Below, one piece after another: positions 63,210 through 64,000 of a stretch of DNA of 64,000 nucleotides. The translations under genes were made by a program, and so were the position numbers. The DNA is from Brachyhypopomus gauderio (lineage: Eukaryota > Chordata > Actinopteri > Gymnotiformes > Hypopomidae). Where the stretch lies: contig NC_135220.1 in the NCBI RefSeq assembly GCF_052324685.1, positions 12,275,639 through 12,339,638 on the forward strand. Reading direction: 5' to 3'. The first letter of the stretch is position 1. Every line of letters begins with the position of its first letter. The notes beneath the pieces were generated by a model. It had not been told where the DNA came from. It worked only from the letters and a program-made list of their open reading frames with translations, and searched no databases.

Positions 63210-64000
63210 GGACTCGGGCTCTGAAAGACAGATGCACAAACGGCACCCTCACCTGCATCGACTGAGCCACTGAAATGTAGTGAATGAAATTCCAGTTCAT
63301 GTCTGGATGTGGGACCAATTGTCCTAGGTGTGCCTGTACTAACAGATTCCACTGGTGAGCTGTTACAGTTGCTGTTGTGCCCAGAACTGGACTTTAAACC
63401 CCTGAAACTATGTACAAAATAATGTGTAAAAACAGTAGTATTAAATTATATTGTAAAGAAACAACTCTGGATAAGAACTGCATATAACGTTAACACTATG
63501 ATTGCTGTCATGACATTTTCATCAAAAATTTGGAGCTGGGATTCTGGGACTGGGAATTGAACAAAATGAGCACTAAAATAATACATTTTTTAAATCAGTT
63601 AAATCAACATGGGCTGTTGATGGTTAATCACTAATAATGGAATGTTTCTTAAAGTTTCTGCATTGTATTCGACTGTCAACACAGTGAAATTGAAGACTGA
63701 AATATTAAAGTCAATGTGAATTGGAAATGAGGATATAGTTTACTTCCTTAATGTGACGTATTTAAAAGTAAAACGTCAACGTTTCAAGCGTGGTGTTCAA
63801 AATAGACTACATAATATGTACAAATTGTGACCCTAGACAGTATATCATATGCAGTATACTACCAAAATAAAAATTTCCAGTACATGAAAGAGACCTGGAT
63901 GGCATACTGCTACCTTCCATATATTCCAGTACATGACCAGGGAAATCCTGGTGATGTACTGTATCCAGTCGTGCAACGGTGGCAGAAAATCTTTCACAAG
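63210..64000. other. vps51 3' UTR and downstream DNA
   Basis: AT-rich sequence with ATTAAA motifs near 63440 and 63704. No further gene, RNA or mobile element was recognised up to the window edge. Confidence 0.6.

Overview
The window is eukaryotic, almost certainly teleost, DNA. It holds intron-rich vertebrate genes with GT-AG junctions, long (CA)n, (GT)n and (AT)n tracts, minisatellites, hAT and Harbinger DNA transposons, L2-type LINE pieces, a solo LTR and an old retroviral fragment. All genes lie on the + strand. Exon models were built by hand from frame, splice signals and remembered human orthologues; where checked, exon phases close exactly.

Layout: (1) 1-5400, 3' two thirds of a visual S-arrestin gene (sag), split by CA repeats, a hAT element carrying a solo LTR, and a 30-bp minisatellite. 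(2) 5400-8100, intergenic DNA with an endogenous retrovirus RT fossil. (3) 8112-11269, a seven-exon SLC35F3/F4-type transporter (420 aa). (4) 11822-13556, znrd2 (236 aa). (5) 14440-15117, fam89b (166 aa). (6) 19205-42876, ehbp1l1, about 30 exons and 2,538 aa. (7) 45381-54061, frmd8 (464 aa), whose intron 7 carries a 4-kb nest of transposons. (8) 56952-63209, vps51 (835 aa).

Genes 4-8 have human orthologues in 11q13.1 (ZNRD2, FAM89B, EHBP1L1, FRMD8, VPS51), so this is a conserved block rearranged at the left, where sag and the SLC35F gene do not belong to that human neighbourhood. SCYL1, LTBP3 and MALAT1, which lie between EHBP1L1/ZNRD2 and FRMD8 in human, are not seen between them here. Several products act in membrane traffic and surface delivery: VPS51 (endosome-to-Golgi tethering), EHBP1L1 (Rab8/10 effector), FRMD8 (iRhom/ADAM17 stability). 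FAM89B is an actin adaptor. They are neighbours by synteny, not an operon.

The most unusual signals concern how repeats meet splice sites. A hAT element sits exactly on the ehbp1l1 exon 2 acceptor, with the acceptor octamer as its target duplication. A minisatellite begins at the ehbp1l1 exon 26 donor and multiplies donor-like sequences. A similar vps51 array carries altered donors. TG repeats abut three acceptors and CA repeats abut a donor. The frmd8 intron 7 nest (Harbinger, then a giant fold-back element, then an L2 tail) is the most complex structure in the window.
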